From Streptomyces ambofaciens ATCC 23877 (GTDB taxonomy: Bacteria; Actinomycetota; Actinomycetes; Streptomycetales; Streptomycetaceae): 64,000 nt of DNA. The notes below the pieces were generated by a model. That model saw only the letters and a list, made by a program, of their open reading frames with translations, did no database searches and was not told the DNA's origin. A program made the translations under genes and the position numbers. Location: NCBI RefSeq assembly GCF_001267885.1, contig NZ_CP012382.1, positions 7,551,001 through 7,615,000 on the forward strand. The letters run 5' to 3'. How positions within the stretch are numbered: the stretch's first letter is position 1; the number at the start of each line of letters is the position of its first letter. This document shows positions 63,013 through 64,000 of this stretch, piece by piece.

Positions 63013-64000
63013 TCACCCCACCGGGATCATGGTGGCGATGGCGTCCTTCACCGACTGGACCTGCGGGCCGATGACGACCTGGACGTTGTGGTCGTCGAGC
63101 TTGATGACTCCCACCGCTCCCAGTCGCTTCAGCCGTGCCTCGTCCACCTGCCCGGCGTCGCCGACGGTCATCCGCAGACGCGTGATGCAGTTGTCCAGGG
63201 AGCGGATGTTGTCGGCGCCTCCGATCGCCTCGAGGATGGCGACGGCGTCGTACTTCCCCGCGACCAGCACGCGCTCCGGTTCCGCCACCGCGTCCGATGC
63301 GGCGCCCTCGGCCGCACCGGAGGGCTCGGCCGCACCGGCGGGCCCGTCGCCCTCTCCGTCCGGCTCCCGCCCGTCCTGGGCCGGGGTCTCCTCACGGCCC
63401 GGAGTCCTGAGGTCGAAGCGGGTGATGGCCCAGCGGAAGAGGAAGTAGTACACGGCGAACCACACCGCCGCGATCACGGGGATCAGGTACCACTTGGTCG
63501 TCGAACCCTGGAGGACTCCGAAGACGAGCCAGTCGATGACGTTGCCGTCGGTGTTCCCGATGAAGACGCCGAGCACGGCCGCGGTGAGGAAGCCGAGGCC
63601 CACGAGGACCGCGTGGATGACATACAGCCACGGTGCGACGAAGAGGAAGAGGAACTCCAGCGGCTCCGTGATGCCGCCCACCACGCAGGCCACGACGCCG
63701 GACACGAGCAGGGCCTTGATCTCCGGGCGCATCCGCCGGTTCGCGCAGTGGTACATCGCCAGTGCCGCGCCCGGCAGGCCGCCCAGATAGGCGGCCATCT
63801 TGCCCTGGGAGAGGAAGTGCGTCGCGTCGGTGACGGCCGCGTTCGGCGCGGCCGAGCAGTCGAGGTGGGCGTAGAACATGTTCAGTGCGCCGGAGACCTG
63901 GTCGCCGCACACGGCTCCCGAACCGCCGACGTCCGTGAAGCGGAACATGGCGACGAGGATGTGGTGCAGGCCGATCGGCCGCAGCAGTACCTCGCCCATG
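63013..64000 (-). CDS. PTS EIICB component, glucose/maltose type (3' part, truncated by window edge)
   Basis: The C-terminal 328 residues are visible: the last part of EIIC (VGGITEPLEFLFLFVAPWLY is the GITEPxEF signature of the glucose family; SQGKMAAYLGGLPGAALAMYHC precedes it), a Pro/Glu/Gly-rich linker of about 50 residues, and an EIIB domain with the phosphorylation Cys in LDNCITRLRM. The N-terminal EIIC helices lie beyond the right edge; the Met nearest the edge is internal and not a start. MalX-like on the basis of its malY neighbour. It phosphorylates a sugar during uptake. Confidence 0.88.
   Translation of the reverse strand, partial: MGEVLLRPIGLHHILVAMFRFTDVGGSGAVCGDQVSGALNMFYAHLDCSAAPNAAVTDATHFLSQGKMAAYLGGLPGAALAMYHCANRRMRPEIKALLVSGVVACVVGGITEPLEFLFLFVAPWLYVIHAVLVGLGFLTAAVLGVFIGNTDGNVIDWLVFGVLQGSTTKWYLIPVIAAVWFAVYYFLFRWAITRFDLRTPGREETPAQDGREPDGEGDGPAGAAEPSGAAEGAASDAVAEPERVLVAGKYDAVAILEAIGGADNIRSLDNCITRLRMTVGDAGQVDEARLKRLGAVGVIKLDDHNVQVVIGPQVQSVKDAIATMIPVG

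Noticed and set aside
63997..63999. ATG at the right edge as the start of the PTS gene
   Set aside because: EIIC domains have several more helices upstream of this point; the Met is internal and the gene is cut by the window.

Overview
The window is GC-rich actinobacterial DNA (strong third-position GC bias, GTG and TTG starts, AGGAGG-type ribosome binding sites, twin-gene overlaps). Gene content points clearly to Streptomyces: a complete coelichelin-type siderophore cluster, DUF574 methyltransferase, DUF5302 and DUF6328 proteins, an Hsp18/RheA pair and a RING-TerD protein. No rRNA, tRNA, CRISPR array, integrase or insertion sequence was recognised. I identified 50 protein-coding genes; the first and last run off the window edges.

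Layout. 1-8.4 kb: mixed housekeeping and cell-envelope genes (CelD-like acetyltransferase, L,D-transpeptidase lipoprotein, cold-shock protein, alpha/beta hydrolase, DUF574 methyltransferase, DinB, SMP-30, VOC and beta-propeller proteins). 9.1-11.4 kb: two secreted proteins, the second an inactive trypsin-like fold fused to FG-GAP repeats that have been amplified in exact tandem. 11.5-18 kb: AI-2E type permease, PAS-GAF-PP2C phosphatase, glpF-glpK glycerol operon, nadE. 18-25.5 kb: a 1001-residue secreted multidomain protein, a DEAD-box helicase, an alpha/beta hydrolase under a promoter with two operator copies, and small proteins.

25.7-49.4 kb: the coelichelin locus. cchA (formyltransferase) and cchB (ornithine N5-hydroxylase) make N5-formyl-N5-hydroxyornithine and N5-hydroxyornithine; cchH is a three-module NRPS whose adenylation pockets read as formyl-hydroxy-Orn, Thr and hydroxy-Orn; cchK is its MbtH partner; cchJ is an esterase; cchC/D/E/F import the ferric complex; cchG and cchI are two half-ABC exporters. 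At least six 19-bp iron boxes of the DmdR/IdeR type sit before cchA, cchB, cchE, cchF, cchH and between cchJ and cchK, so the whole locus should be switched on by iron starvation. Two genes unrelated to siderophores (a 25-residue ribosomal protein bL37 homologue and a DUF6328 membrane protein) lie between cchI and cchJ.

49.6-52.8 kb: a RING-finger/TerD-like protein and a DUF6003-like protein. 52.9-58.8 kb: a complete pyroglutamate (5-oxoproline) module: pxpA-pxpB-pxpC on one strand and DUF969-DUF979-pcp-DUF2891 on the other, diverging from a region with two copies of a GntR-like palindrome. 58.9-64 kb: alpha/beta hydrolase, RheA-like repressor and Hsp18 with a palindrome matching the RheA operator, DUF2267 protein, and a malX-malY-like PTS/C-S lyase pair cut by the window edge.

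The most notable observations are: (i) the CchG and CchI nucleotide-binding domains are degenerate in exactly complementary motifs, predicting an obligate heterodimer with one working ATP site; (ii) the third condensation domain of CchH lacks the second, catalytic His of HHxxxDG; (iii) the trypsin-like protein has lost both catalytic His and Ser while its FG-GAP repeats are being amplified; (iv) the bL37 gene inside the siderophore locus; (v) the pyroglutamate module with its putative shared operator.
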